DNA from: Tilletia caries
Taxonomy: Eukaryota > Basidiomycota > Exobasidiomycetes > Tilletiales > Tilletiaceae
Direction: 5' to 3'
Assembly: GCA_032718865.1 (NCBI GenBank)
Contig: JALUTQ010000001.1
Location: 62,001 to 126,000 of the forward strand
DNA length: 64,000 bases
The notes under the pieces were generated by a model, which ran no database searches, was not told where the DNA came from, and saw only the letters and a list, made by a program, of their open reading frames with translations. Positions 18,856 through 30,693 of the stretch are shown here, in pieces (the first letter of the stretch is position 1; each line of letters opens with the position of its first letter). The translations under genes and the position numbers were made by a program.

Positions 18856-20952
18856 ATGCTGACCGCGTCCCTTCCCTTTCCTTTTCATTGTCACTTTCCA
18901 CCCCATCTCATTCCTTTTCCCACACTGATCAAGATCACCTCGTGGGCCTTGGTGCTCGGTGCGCTCGCCAGCAGCACCGCCGCAGGCTTCGTCAATCGCC
19001 AACCTACTGCTGTCTTCAACCTTACGTCGCCGTTGGGCCGCAGTTTCCTCTCGGACTCGACGGCTCTTCGTGCTCGGGGTGACCTCCCCAGCGGCTCCGG
19101 CTGCAACTTCGACGCAGACTGCAGCACGGGCTGGTGCTCCTTCGACTTCGAGATCGGGAACAACGCATACGTCAACTATGCCTCCAAGACGTGTAAGCCG
19201 ATGCCGTACAGCGGGCCTTGCTCGTCCAGCTCTCAGTGCTCGACAGGGAACTGCGACTCGACGTCGTCGACATGCGCATATGCCAATGACCCCGCCCGAA
19301 CGTGTACGTACAACACGGACTGCGAAAGTCAGTTTTGCAGCAAGGGCATCTGCTCGCTCAATGGAGGTGACGCGTGCCGCAACGACGTTCCATGTGGTGA
19401 CAATGGCTGCAATAGCTTTGCTAGCCCTCAGCCCACCTGTACCCGCCAGCCAGTGCGAAATTCTTGTCTCCGGAATGCTCAGTACATCAACAACGTCTGT
19501 GGTACGGGAACGTCAACATACAATTGCGGCTTCAGCTTGCAAGCCGACGGATCCATCCTGCGCAGCGAACGGTGTTGGCGCTCGGATTACTGCCGCTTCG
19601 CAGGGATCGGGACTTCGTGCGATCCCGACTACTATGGCGGAGACTGCGCCAATCGATTCAACCTGGACTGTGATACGGACACCAATATGTGCTCTTTGGG
19701 ACTGGCAGGATTCCGATGCTATTCCGGATCGGAGTGCCTGTCGAACGTCTGTGGTCAGAGCCCCTACCCGCAGCTGGGATCTTCCGGCGTGTGCATCGCT
19801 CTGCCGGCTGGCTCGCCGTGCATCCTAAACAGACAGTGCGGTTCGAGTGTGTGTGACTCGGGGACGGGGAAGTGTGCGGTGGGCGAGGTCGGGTCGAGGT
19901 GCTTCTTCAACCACGACTGTAGCAACAGTGTGTGCGACACGGAGAGCAGCTTTACGTGCGTGGTTCCGGTATCTACCACGACGATAGCTACGTCTACGGC
20001 CACTTCGACCACTAGCACGTCGAGCAGCACATCATCCACGGCATTGTCGAGCACATCCACTACTTCCTCGCCCACAAGCACATCGACCTCGACCCCGACG
20101 ACTTCTTCCACTTCCACTTCCACTTCCACTTCCACTTCCACTTCCACTTCCACTTCCACTTCCACTTCGTCCACGACTACGTCGAAGCCTGCGACCGCAA
20201 GCTCGGTCTCTTCGACCTCAAGTTCGACCACGACTACGTCGAAGCCGGCGACTACAAGCAAAGCATCTACAACATCGAGTTTGACTACTGTCACGACGTC
20301 GAAGCCGGCGAGCACAAGTATGAGCACGAGTGCGAGCGCATCGACGACGAAGTCGACAACCAGTTCCTCATCGTCGACAGCCACGTCTGGGTCGAGCACG
20401 ACGACCAAGCCTGCTACGACCTCGGCCAGTACTGCGACATCCAAATCTGTGTCGACGAGCAAGAGCAGCAGCAGCACCACGTCAAAATCCAGCACATTGT
20501 CGACCACCTCCAAGTCGACCACATCGGTGACGACCAGCAAGCCCACAAGCACGTCCACTTCTTCCACCACAAGCAAGTCGACTTCGACTTCGACAAAAAC
20601 CACTCCCGTCTCGTCCAGCACGAGCCGAGCGACGATGACGACGACCAAGTCGAGCACGATTATCTCTACCCCTACGCCTACCAAGACAGTCACCACAACC
20701 ACGACGAAGACAACCACGAAATCAACCACGACGACGACAGCAGCGCCCTTGCCGCTCGGCGCTCTCTGCTCGACGAGCCCGTCCTGCCAATCGGGCTACT
20801 GCCGCGCCAAGCTCAACGCCGACGGCACGCGGGCGTCGCAAGCGAATTGTGACGTGAAGAAGGCGAGTGGGGCGAACTGCTACCAGAATGCGGGCTGTGT
20901 GAGTGGGACGTGTTTGATTGCGAAGGGGGACGTAAACGGGGTGTGCAAGTGA
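18856..20952 (+). CDS. Secreted Cys-rich, Ser/Thr-rich surface protein
   Basis: A 698-residue single-exon frame. A hydrophobic segment WALVLGALASSTAAG at about residues 31-45 looks like a signal peptide, although the start is unusually far upstream; a short upstream intron could change the first residues. Residues about 75-370 carry roughly forty cysteines in repeated units such as CNFDADCSTGWCSFD, CSSSSQCSTGNCDS and CFFNHDCSNSVCD, i.e. C-x5-C-x3-x-C modules. Residues about 375-635 are almost only Ser and Thr with Lys-Pro spacers, including a (ST)n tract from a TCCACT repeat at 20110-20168, a region likely to be heavily O-glycosylated. A last small Cys module (CSTSPSCQSGYCRAKL, then CYQNAGCVSGTCL) closes the protein. 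No GPI signal or enzyme motif is seen. Inference: wall-associated or secreted adhesin-like protein; family not recognised. Confidence 0.85.
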   Translation: MLTASLPFPFHCHFPPHLIPFPTLIKITSWALVLGALASSTAAGFVNRQPTAVFNLTSPLGRSFLSDSTALRARGDLPSGSGCNFDADCSTGWCSFDFEIGNNAYVNYASKTCKPMPYSGPCSSSSQCSTGNCDSTSSTCAYANDPARTCTYNTDCESQFCSKGICSLNGGDACRNDVPCGDNGCNSFASPQPTCTRQPVRNSCLRNAQYINNVCGTGTSTYNCGFSLQADGSILRSERCWRSDYCRFAGIGTSCDPDYYGGDCANRFNLDCDTDTNMCSLGLAGFRCYSGSECLSNVCGQSPYPQLGSSGVCIALPAGSPCILNRQCGSSVCDSGTGKCAVGEVGSRCFFNHDCSNSVCDTESSFTCVVPVSTTTIATSTATSTTSTSSSTSSTALSSTSTTSSPTSTSTSTPTTSSTSTSTSTSTSTSTSTSTSTSSTTTSKPATASSVSSTSSSTTTTSKPATTSKASTTSSLTTVTTSKPASTSMSTSASASTTKSTTSSSSSTATSGSSTTTKPATTSASTATSKSVSTSKSSSSTTSKSSTLSTTSKSTTSVTTSKPTSTSTSSTTSKSTSTSTKTTPVSSSTSRATMTTTKSSTIISTPTPTKTVTTTTTKTTTKSTTTTTAAPLPLGALCSTSPSCQSGYCRAKLNADGTRASQANCDVKKASGANCYQNAGCVSGTCLIAKGDVNGVCK

Positions 20953-21656
20953 GAGGCGAGGGGGCAGGGATGCGGAAGGAACCCTCGTGCTCATGTTGTA
21001 AGTTTATGTCATTGGAATGGGGTTACATGTCACCGTCACGCCGTCACCCTCACCGAAATGGATCAAGTGCTGCTGTTCACGATTCCCAAGGGATGCCAGA
21101 AGCTAACATAAGGGGAGAAAGCGGAAGGAAGGAGTAGAGAGAAAGGAACGAGACATTCAGAACAGGAGCGGAGCTCTTGGTACACGGACGGGCAACACAG
21201 GCAAGAAAGTTGAGGCCAAGAAAGGGGGGGGGGGGGGGGGTTAAGTGAGCAGGAAAGGAGTGAGAGGGGTCGCAGTGGGAAGAAAATCGAGGATGGGGGT
21301 TCTAGGCTAGAAGAGAAACGGGAGTGAGGAAAAAGGGAACCAAGAGGAGGAGGATATAGAAAAGAAGTTCATGGTGGTCTAGTGGAACGAAAAGTGTGTG
21401 TTCGTGTGTGGTGATGATTGTATAAAAGTGGGGACACGCATTACGTTCGTTTGGTATCTTGTGGTGTCCCTGTGGTTCATGATGATGTCGACAGAGTTGA
21501 GGTTTGCAGAGCACATACGCGACGATGCGCTGAAGGCTGGCGGACGAAAGCACCGAAGGTCGCCAGAATAAAGTGTTGCGACTGGTAGATTTGTCTGCGG
21601 TGTGGTATACGCAGTCGAATAAGCATAGCGGGGCCCGGCATAAGTTGGGACCCCAA
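20953..21656. other. Spacer between two convergent genes, with a G-run
   Basis: This holds the 3' flanks of the secreted protein gene (plus) and the giant hydrolase gene (minus). A run of about 18 G lies at 21223-21240. The rest is AG-rich on the plus strand to about 21330. No gene is supported. Confidence 0.5.
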
Positions 21657-24600
21657 TCAGTCGCGTCGATGACGGTCGATACTATTGGGAAGAAAACAGA
21701 GATAGAGAATACGTCAATAACTTGTCCATCTCTCGACGCCAAAGGGCCAAACTCAGGCTAAGAAAAACTCACCTCTCCAACGCTTCCATAACGACGAGGA
21801 CGTTTGTCATCAACCCATGTCCAGCGCCCTTCACCACGATCAGCTCGCAATCCTTCATCTCCTGCTGCATCCACTGCGCACTGCTGAGACTGATCCGCTC
21901 ATCCCGATCACCATGCCACACTTTCACCGGATGCTCCACGTCAGTGTAGGTGAACCCCCACGGCCGAGACGTGCGGCCGAGGATGGCCATCAGGTCCGCC
22001 GTGCCGCCTTTCAACGACTCCGCGTGCGACGCTCGCAACAGAGCCGTGGCAAGATCGGGCACCTGGTTCGACGACGCCGAAGCTGACTGGTTCGAAGCGG
22101 TCGATCGGCGACTACTGGCCGTAGCACTCTTGTTGACCGACGAGAGAGGCGTGCCTGTGGCGTACTCAGGCAGGGAGGCGAGCGAAGAGTTTGTCGGCTC
22201 ATGGATGGTGGCAGGAGGTGTGTTCAACGGAAGACCCAATCCGATGCCAAGGCCCATCCTCGGAAAGAACGGCGTGGACTGCGTCGGGGCAGTATGGATC
22301 GAGCTATGGTCGCCCTCGTCCAATGTCCTCATGGAAGCTGTGGCGCTTGACATCCGCACCAGCGTCCGCAACGAGTTCGAAGAGCTGCCGCATTGCGGAT
22401 TGGACGACTTCAAGCTGGAGTCGTTCGAACAGGCCGGCACGATCGGCCGGGCCATCGTCGCTGAGAAACTGCGGCGCATGCCTTCAGCAGGTCGGTCTGG
22501 CACACCAGTCGACACCTCATGCAAGCTGCTCGTGGTCGAGCTGGTAGGCAGACTGGCGACAGAGTAGCGCACTGATGCATCCGCTGGCAACGCGGGTACG
22601 TCCTTGTCCCGGCGTGACCCTGAAAGGGATCCTGAAAGAGATCCTGAAAGGGAGGTGACAGAGGCCGACCGGAGCTGACGCCGGGCTCGTCCAGACTGCG
22701 GCACTCCTTCGTCGATATGCTCCATCGCCGCATCTTCGGAACTGGGATTGGGATTGTATCGCAGTCGCGAGAGAGACGTCGTCCGCTGTCGCGCATCCGA
22801 CGCAGCGCTGGCACCTTTGCCGACGGGAACAGCCGTACTTCCACTCCCCTCGCGCTGCTTCCCTGATCCACCAGACGAAGTTGACGAACTGGTGCCAGAC
22901 ACGCCGAACAAAGAGCCCAACTTGGAGCTCTTCTTCTTGACAACTTTCCGAGGAGCCTTGTTCTCCGGCAGCTGCAAGGTGGGCGACGGCAAGGGCGGCC
23001 CATTCACGTTGCCGCCACTACCTCCGAAGGCCCACCGACTGCCCGTGCTCTCCGCATAAAGAGAAGCAGGCGACACGGGAGCCGTACCACTTCGTCCCAC
23101 CCCGCTCTCAATACTGAGCGCACCTCCCATCCCACCGCTAGAAGCCCCGCCAAAGCTGGACGGCACCGGCGAAACAGACGCGCTGATCGACTCCAACGAG
23201 CGATGACCAGTTTCGCCGCTCATGCGCACGTCTTCCTCGCTAATACTGCTGATCGCATCGCCGCCGCCGTTGTTCAGCTCCAAGACGCGGGAGTACGTAG
23301 CATAGGCGCCAGAAATGCTGTCGAGCGACGCGCGCGTCCCGTCCTTCGACACTCGCTGACCGTGCCCAGAGGAGTGCCCCTGCGAGTACGCCTCCTCCCC
23401 GCTCTTCCGGAAGCCACCGGCCCCACTTCCGGTACTGCTAACCGACGTGTTCGCCGCCGCACGCGCATCAAAGCCGACCCCTTCGTACGCCAAGCTAGGC
23501 TGTTTGCCCAGCCTCCACGCCTGCATCTTCCACTCCGCCGCCTGGGCCGTCCGGATCACCCCGTCCGGAACGTACTTGAGCCACTTCCAGTTCGACTCCA
23601 CCTGCGCGCTCACCCAGGGCGCCAGCAGATGCACAGGCCCCACGATCCGGCTTGACGGCTGACGCAAGACCGTCGCCATCGCATAAGGCCCGCCGGCACT
23701 GTGCGCCAGAATCGCAAAGCGCCCAATACCGAGTTGGTCCAGCACTTCACCAACGACGATCCCCCATTCGAGCACCCCCCTCTGGTCCTCCGGCACCGTA
23801 TCCGTCTTGCCCAGCCCCCATCGGTCGATGCAGATCAGCCGAAGACCCATCGCAGACGCGATGTCATCGTACAGTCCAACCAGGTATCGCACCGCCCCCA
23901 GTCCGAGGAAGATGACGACCGGGTGCCCGTTCTTGGCGCCTACGTCGGCGAGCGACACCTTGACGCCGTGGAAGGGATGCCGTTTGAGCGTGATGATCCG
24001 AGTCAGGCGCTCAGAACGGATGTACTGCGCTATCGGGTTCGACGGCGTCAGCGGGACTGGCGGCGCCGGTTGTACCACTTTCGTCGGGGACGTCCCAACA
24101 GGCTGGCCCATCACTGGCCCATCCACGTCCAGAGGCGGGGGCGCCGACTTATTCCTCCCAAACCCATTTTTACCCCGCCCATTCTTCTTCGCCCCAGCAC
24201 CAGCACCCCCATTCTCCTCATACCCCGCCGTCGCATACGAAACATTCATATACCCATCCCCACCAAACTCGCCATCCGAAGTCGTCGCCAGACTGACCGC
24301 AGCCGTGCGCGCCGAGATGCCCGAGAGCGAGCTCGCAGCCGACTCCGCTCGTCGTCGATGGAGCACAGCCATAGCAGCCGACTGTTGACTCGGCCCGCCT
24401 CCGTTACTCGTCGCATTCGAATTCGAATTCGAGTGGTTCAGCCCCTCCGACCCGGAAGCACCAGCCTTCATGCGCGCCAACATGCCCACAACAGGGATCC
24501 TCGAAAACTTGCCCTGCCCACCTCCATTCCCTTTGCTCATCCAAGCCGCGTCGGCCTGTTGCTGCTGGGAATGCTTGGATGAGGACGACGAGGAGCCAAC

Positions 24601-27600
24601 GCCAAGCGGCACGGGTGGGAGGACCGTGCTGCTCAAACCATAGTGGGACGCATTGGGCGTATCCTCGCTGCCCTGATTCGAAGGCGACGCCGCCCGCGTA
24701 CCAGGAGTCGACCACGAACCCACCGGCGCAGGCCACATGCCCATCCCGAGCGTATCCGACCCCGACGAGCCCTTCGACGCGCCATTACCGTTACTGTTAC
24801 TGTTGCTGTTGTTCCCCTTCAGGAAAGCAGGACTCGCCTTCCCCGCAAACGAAGCAGCATGCTGCAAGATCCGCGGCGTATGCGGCGCACTGGACGAGCC
24901 CGTGCCAGACAACACCGAGCCGGACCGCGACAAGCTGCCGGGAGAACCCAAGCCCGAACCTCCGTTGTTGTTCCCCGCACCGCCGCCGCTCAACACACTC
25001 TGGTTCGAGGTCCGCTTGCTCAGACCCTTCCTGCTAGAGAGGGACGCCCAACCGTCGGAAGAAGACGGCGGGAAGAGCATATGTTCCCTCCCACCACTGT
25101 TCCCGCTCACCCCTCCCCCTCCCGCACCGCCAAGCGAAGGCGAAGGCTGCCCCAACAAACACTTCAACACTTCCTCATCCTCCGCCTCCTTCCTCTCCTC
25201 CGCCTCCCGCCGCCTCGACTCCGCATTCCGCTTCGCACGGTGCGCCTGCCGCGAGGCCGCCACCGTCCGGCGCACCTCGCGGTCGATCGAGTCGAGCGAG
25301 GAGATCGACTCCACTTCCGAGTTCGAGCCGGGCAGACCTCCTTCTTCGTCTTCGTCCGTCTCTGCCGCCGACTCATTTTTCACAACGACGGGCGCCGCCG
25401 CTGCAGATCCTGATGGGAAGCAAGGCGCAGACACCTTCCGTTTCACATCCGCGATCCGACCGACAGTCCGGCCCGAGGAAGATGGCACAGGAGTCGTCGC
25501 CGTACTGCCGACGAAACCCGGCATCGGAGGCGCCCGCATCGGCACCGTCTCATCCGGCGCAGACAACTCCAACTCCAACATCGACCTCCCAATCCCTTCT
25601 TCCGCATCATGGAACTGATCCTCCGCCTCGCTCGCCGCCGAGGTAGACGTAGACGTGGACCGCGTGCCCGTCGACGAGCCCGAGAACGCACGTGAATGCT
25701 CCAGGGGCGACGTCGGTGGGCCCCTTCGACCACTACTACCCGCGCCCGCAGCGTGCGCAACCAAACTCCTCCTCCGCCCACCATTACTCTTCCCATGCCC
25801 TCCCATCCCCATCGTACTACTAGCAGACACAAAGCTGCCAACCTCCGACATCCCCGCAATCGAATTAGGCGTATAGCTCCTCCCCCCATTCGCAGCCACG
25901 ATCGAAGAGGGCGTATAAGACCTGCCGTCCCTTACACCACCACCTCCCCCTGCATGGCCGCCATTCGCGCCGCCGCCGCCCTGCCGGAACGACGACGAGA
26001 TCGTAGAAGGCGAGACCGAGCGGCCGAGGGTGTCCGTGCTCGTGCCACCATAGCTCGTATTCGTATGCGCGCTCGTCCCACTCCCAAAACTGCTATTGTT
26101 CGTCCAATGCATCGAACCGGGAACACCCCCACCAGCAGCACGAGCATCAGCACCGGAGGAGGACCGATGTGCTTCCGACCCAGGCCCGCCCCCGAGCCCA
26201 CCAGCGACAGCCATGGTAGAACTACCAGCCGCACTCCGCCCACTAGCGCCCGAACCCGAACCCGAACGCGTCAAGAACGAACGTTCGTGCCTGAGCCGAC
26301 CGACGACGTCCGACCGGATCGACAACGGCCGGTCAACCGAGTTCGACAGCGAACTCAAATCCTCCGAGATCGAAGTCGAAGTCGAGCTCGAGCTCGAGGT
26401 CGAGACCGTCGTCGACATGAGATGATCAAGCGTAGGATACCCCGCAGGCGCTCCTCCTCCCCCACCTCCACCTCCTCCTCCCATCACCGCCGCCGCAGCA
26501 GCAGCAGCAGGAGACACCGACAAAGGCAACGCAGTCCCCGAGAACGACGCCGTCCGACTACTGCTCGCGCTCGTACAATTACTCCCGCTCGTCGCCGTCG
26601 TCGGGGCCAAGGTGCGCCTGTCGAGTACGACAGACCCTACGCCGACGTCGACGTCGAGGAACTCGACACCGGTCGGCGAACTGAGGACGAAGGATGGGGG
26701 GCGCGATGTACGCCGGCTTCCGTCGCCGGGGCTGAGTGGGGACGCCGGCAGATCCGCGCTGCTCCCTCCTGCTCCTCCCACCCGATCCCGATCCCAATGC
26801 CGCTGCGCCTTCGCCGTATTTAAGAAGGGCAACGACTGCTTCCCGGCCCTCGCTCCTGCTCCTGCTCCTGCTCCTACTGATGCTCCTGCCGCCGCCGCCT
26901 CCTCCTCCGCCGCGCTCTTCATCAACGCATACGCATCATCCCCACTCCTCGACGAGAACGGTGAGACCAGCCTCGTGGACCGAGATCGATCCCCGCCGAG
27001 CGGTATTCTCTCCTTCGCGCCGTGGGCAAGTACAGGAATGCCAGACGCTGCCCCTGCCGGGGACAGATCAGCTACCCTCGTCGGCCCTGCTACCAACGAA
27101 GAAGAAGAAGACGAAGAAAAGGGGAAAGGCATAGGCGTCGTCGGCTGCGAGACCACCCTCGCAGACGGCGGCAGAGGCGTCCGCGACCGAACCAACGCAG
27201 GCGAATGAGGAATCGGAGAAAGTTTCCCCCCCATCCCCGAGGACGCTTGTGAAGCCGCCCCCGCCCCAGCCGAAGGTCTGGACAACCCAACCGGTCTAAG
27301 CGCAGCCGAATGCGCCCTGATAATCTCATCAATCGACATAACAGGCTCCTTAACGACCTTCTGAAACCGCGAGCTCGTAGACGGCGTGCTGGCGCTCCCC
27401 CCACCACTAGAACCGTTCCTGCCCGGTGCCGGTGGTAAGGGCAACGGCGCCGGACTGGACGCAGGCGAAGGGCGGGAGGAACTGTTCCCGAAGGACCGGG
27501 ACCGGGTCGATGTCAGCCGGGAGGAGGAATATTGGGAGTCGGACGAGGAGGAGGACAGGTCGAGCGCGTGTTCGGGTACCTTGTTGCTGCTGTTGCTGAA

Positions 27601-29028
27601 CGCAGCAGCGGAGGAAGATGCGGAGCGAGGGTGCGGTTGCTGTTGCCGTTGCTGGCGCCATCGCTCGGGAGTGGTATCTGCGACGCGCATCCAACCCGAG
27701 TTCGCCGGCGGCTCAAACGCGGCTGGGGAGGTGTTGGTGTTGGTGGCCGAGGACAAGGCCGAGGAAGCCGAGGAGACCCACTTGGAAGAAGTGTTCGGGG
27801 AAAGCAGGACTGGGCTGGCTGCTGCTGCCGTGGTAGAAGTGGTGGTGGTGGTGGGTGGTGGTGGTGGTGCCAGATCGGCGACCTCCTCATGCGGCGCCTG
27901 TGACCGAGCGGAGAGCGGGAGTCGTGAGCGGGGCGGGGACGGGGGCGCAGGAGCCAAGAGCATTAAATCGCGTCCGGACGAAGAAGTAGGCTCCGCGCTG
28001 AGTCGGGAAGACGCCGGGGATGCCGGTGGCATGGTAGTAGTGGAGGACGAGGAAGACGGGATCCCACCCGAGGACGAATGCGCATTGGTACTCCCACCTG
28101 CGCTGCCGTGTGAGATGCTGCCACTGCTCCGACTGCTGTTGTTGCTGAGCGTGGGAGCGTACGGGGCGCCTGATTTACGACGGTTTGCCTTGGCTGTGCG
28201 GACTGCGGATCCTTCGGAGGAGGCAGACGGCATTTTCGTTATCGCTGCTGTTTTGGATGGTATACTACTCGCTTTGGCACCCGTTGTGGCTCTGCTGGAT
28301 TCGTGCCTGGAGGCCGATGCCGTCTTGGTTGATGAGGATGATGATGATGATGCGGCCCCTGCTGCTGCGGGTGACCCAGCTGGTTTTGCTCCCTTTGCGG
28401 GGTAGTACATCTCGAAATAGGAACTCTTCCTGCCATTCGCTGGTCTCGCTGTTGATGCCGAGGTTGAAGTTGAGGCCGACCCGGATGGGGAAATGGCGCT
28501 CCCCGATTCATGTTGAGAAGCTGATGGTGCCCGGCCGGACCGCGCGATTCCATTCTGGGTGAGATAAGATGATCTCACTCGAGATGAAGTTGCGGGATCG
28601 GGCGGGGAGGGCGCTGTTACCGTGTTTGGGGGAGATCGCACGGGGATACGTGAGCCATGGTGGCTGCTGCTGCTGTTGCTGTGTGCGCCATGGGAGGAGC
28701 GACGTGAGGATGTGGGTGATGAATTCTCGGCGAGTCTCGCTCGGAAGGCAGCGGCGGATGCGGAGATGGCCGAGGGATGTGCCGTGGTTGCGCCTTGACT
28801 GCTGGTGGTGCTGGGCGATCTTGAACTGGGCGCAGTTGTTGCGGGCGATGCTGCTGAGTTCTGTGCGACGGTCCTGCGGTAGGCTGCTGCTGATGGCGAT
28901 GGAGTTTGTTTGAGGGTGTTCCTGTGAGCGCCTGCGACTGGTGCTGTGGAGAGAGAGGCGGATACTGATAAGGAGGAGGAGGAAGAGGACGGTACTGGTT
29001 GCTGGTTGACCAGCGGGCGAGGTGGCAT
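21657..29028 (-). CDS. Giant Ser-rich protein with C-terminal split alpha/beta-hydrolase domain
   Basis: One exon of 7.26 kb (29028-21773) plus a 25-base last exon (21681-21657, after a GTGAGT...ATAG intron) encode about 2,426 residues. I start at MPPRPLVNQQPVPSSS; an earlier in-frame ATG at 29256 would add 76 residues that look like translated CT-rich leader. Residues 1 to about 1660 are low-complexity Ser/Gly/Ala/Pro with short basic patches. From about 1680 comes a hydrolase fold: GHPVVIFLGLG, LICIDRWGLGKTD, the nucleophile elbow AHSAGGPYAM (Ser near 1776), then HLLAPWVS. After about residue 1850 a Ser-rich insertion of roughly 490 residues follows, and the fold resumes with VKVWHGDRDERIS (Asp near 2374) and VVKGAGHGLM (His near 2404). 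All three catalytic residues are present. Substrate unknown; serine esterase or lipase-like activity is inferred. Confidence 0.85.
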
Positions 29029-29594
29029 GGGTGCAGCGGGTATGTGTGTGTGTGTGAGATTAGAGGGGAAGCTGTGAGGAGAGGGAGAGATCAGGATGAG
29101 CGATGGATGGCAGCAGAGAGAGAGCGGGAGAGGGAGGCGACTCACGCTGTGGATTTGTGTAGAAGTAGAAGTAGAAGTAGAGAGGTGCTTGAAGCGAGCA
29201 GGCCGTGTGATGATGGGCAGGGATGCAGTGAGTTCGTGGTGGCTGCCTGTGTTCATCGATGTTCCGTCGCCGTCGCTGTGTGGGAGGAGGAGTGACTGAA
29301 TGAGAATAGGAGCGGAAGCACTGGCGGACTGGCCCAGCCCACACCGACACCGAGAGCGAGAGAAGAACGGAAGGAAGTGGGTGAGTGCTAGAGCGAGTGC
29401 CAGAGCGAAAGTGAGGACGCTGCTTCACTTCTGAGTGAGTGCCAGACACCAGTCACTCGAGGAGTTACAACACACGTGGCATGACCATTACACTCATTAC
29501 AAACTCACATCCACCACTACTCACTACGAGTACTCCCCAGTCCCCTCCGGCTTCCTTCTGGCGATCGACAGCGACAGCAGCAGCAGCAGTGGCA
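29029..29594. promoter_or_regulatory. Divergent promoter region of the hydrolase and NDUFA13 genes
   Basis: About 560 bases separate the start codons of two divergent genes, so both promoters must lie here. The hydrolase side has CT-rich leader sequence (a GA-type run at 29110-29140 on the plus strand) and an AGAAGT repeat at about 29160-29180. The NDUFA13 side has CACTCATTACAAACTCAC-like pyrimidine-rich sequence. No clear TATA box is seen. Confidence 0.5.
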
Positions 29595-30201
29595 ATGAGT
29601 GGCAGCAGTCAGTCTCTCTCGTCGCTTCCTCTCTCCCTCTGCCACAGTCACTGACACCCTCTCTCCCTCCTCTCCCTCCGTCTCTCCCTCTCCAAACAGT
29701 CCCCTACTCACAGTGAGCACTCCATCAACCACCCACCCAGCTCACACCAACACTAACACCCACACTCACCCCCACAGAGACCTCCCCCCACAAGGCGGCT
29801 TCCCCTCCGTCCGCTACAAGCGCAACCTCCCCACGCGCGGACCGGGAGGAATCGCAATCTTCGGCTCCGTCATCGCCATCTGCGCCTACGGCTTCTACCA
29901 CGTCGGCCGCTCCAACGTCGAGGCCCGCGAACTCAAGCGCGAACATGCCTGGGCCCGCATCCATCTGGTGCCGATCTTGCTTGCCGAGCAGGATCGCGAT
30001 GTGTATCGGAGGCGCGCGGCGGCGGTCTTGAGGGAGAAGACTATTATGCAGGACGTCCCCGGCTGGGAGGTTAGTACACATCACTCGTACTTGCACAAAC
30101 CACTTTCCGATCCTGACTGACCTTCTGTCTGATCTCCACAGGCCGGCAAGAGCGTCTACCACACAAAACGATACATTCCATCAACATTCGTCGTCATCTA
30201 G
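29595..30201 (+). CDS. NDUFA13: NADH:ubiquinone oxidoreductase subunit NDUFA13/GRIM-19
   Basis: The model has three exons: 29595-29611, 29778-30069 and 30142-30201, giving 122 residues. The protein has SSQDLPPQGGF, VRYKRNLPTRGPGG, a single membrane helix (IAIFGSVIAICAYGFYHVGR) and IMQDVPGWEAGKSVYHTKRY, which line up with the whole length of the complex I accessory subunit NDUFA13 (B16.6). It sits in the mitochondrial inner membrane as part of the proton-pumping NADH dehydrogenase. The 17-base first exon is my choice: the frame upstream of DLPPQGG is open but its translation is compositional, and the ATG at 29595 with a GTCTCT donor joins perfectly in frame. The second intron has GTTAGT...CACAG ends. 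The presence of the gene implies that complex I is retained in this fungus. Confidence 0.9.
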
Positions 30202-30693
30202 ATCGCCCGACGTCCAATCATCACCACCACACGCTCTCTCTGTATACAACCCTCCCTCCCGAAGGAAAAGCCAGAAAGCGAAACCATTCTTCTCGAAGCA
30301 AGCCCGCACTTTTGGATTTTCGTTGGTTACTCGGGCGAAGAACACCGGCGTGGGAACGAGAGACCGAGGGAGGAAGGGAGAGAAAGAGGGAGAGAAAGAG
30401 AGAGAGGGAGAGAATAAGGCGAGAGAGAGAAAAGAAAGGAAAGACTCGGTCAGGGGAATGAAGGGCAAATGTATGCAAGCCCTCCCAAAAGGAAGGAAGG
30501 AACGAAGGAAGAGAGGAAGGGAAGAGAGAACGAATGAATATAAAGGCAGGGGCAAAAGAAAGTGAAAGAGTGAAAGGATGGAAAGAGAGAAAGGAAGCAA
30601 AATTTTGCAAGAGACGACTTCAAAGATATTCGGTTCAGGGCAGCCATTCCGTCCCAGGCCCACCCACGCCCGGGCGAATCAGAGAGGGGAATC
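30202..30693. other. Spacer between convergent NDUFA13 and PIS1, purine-rich
   Basis: From about 30355 to 30600 the plus strand is almost pure AGAGA/GGAAG purine. It separates two convergent 3' ends. The frames open here are compositional and I see no gene. Confidence 0.5.

Noticed and set aside
19764..20729. Long minus-strand frame rich in Val, Asp and Glu
   Set aside because: It is the antisense shadow of the Ser/Thr stalk of the secreted protein; ST repeats read backwards as VEVEVE.
27386..28405. Long plus-strand frame opposite the giant hydrolase gene
   Set aside because: Shadow of the Ser/Gly-rich minus-strand exon. No start context, splice sites or motif.
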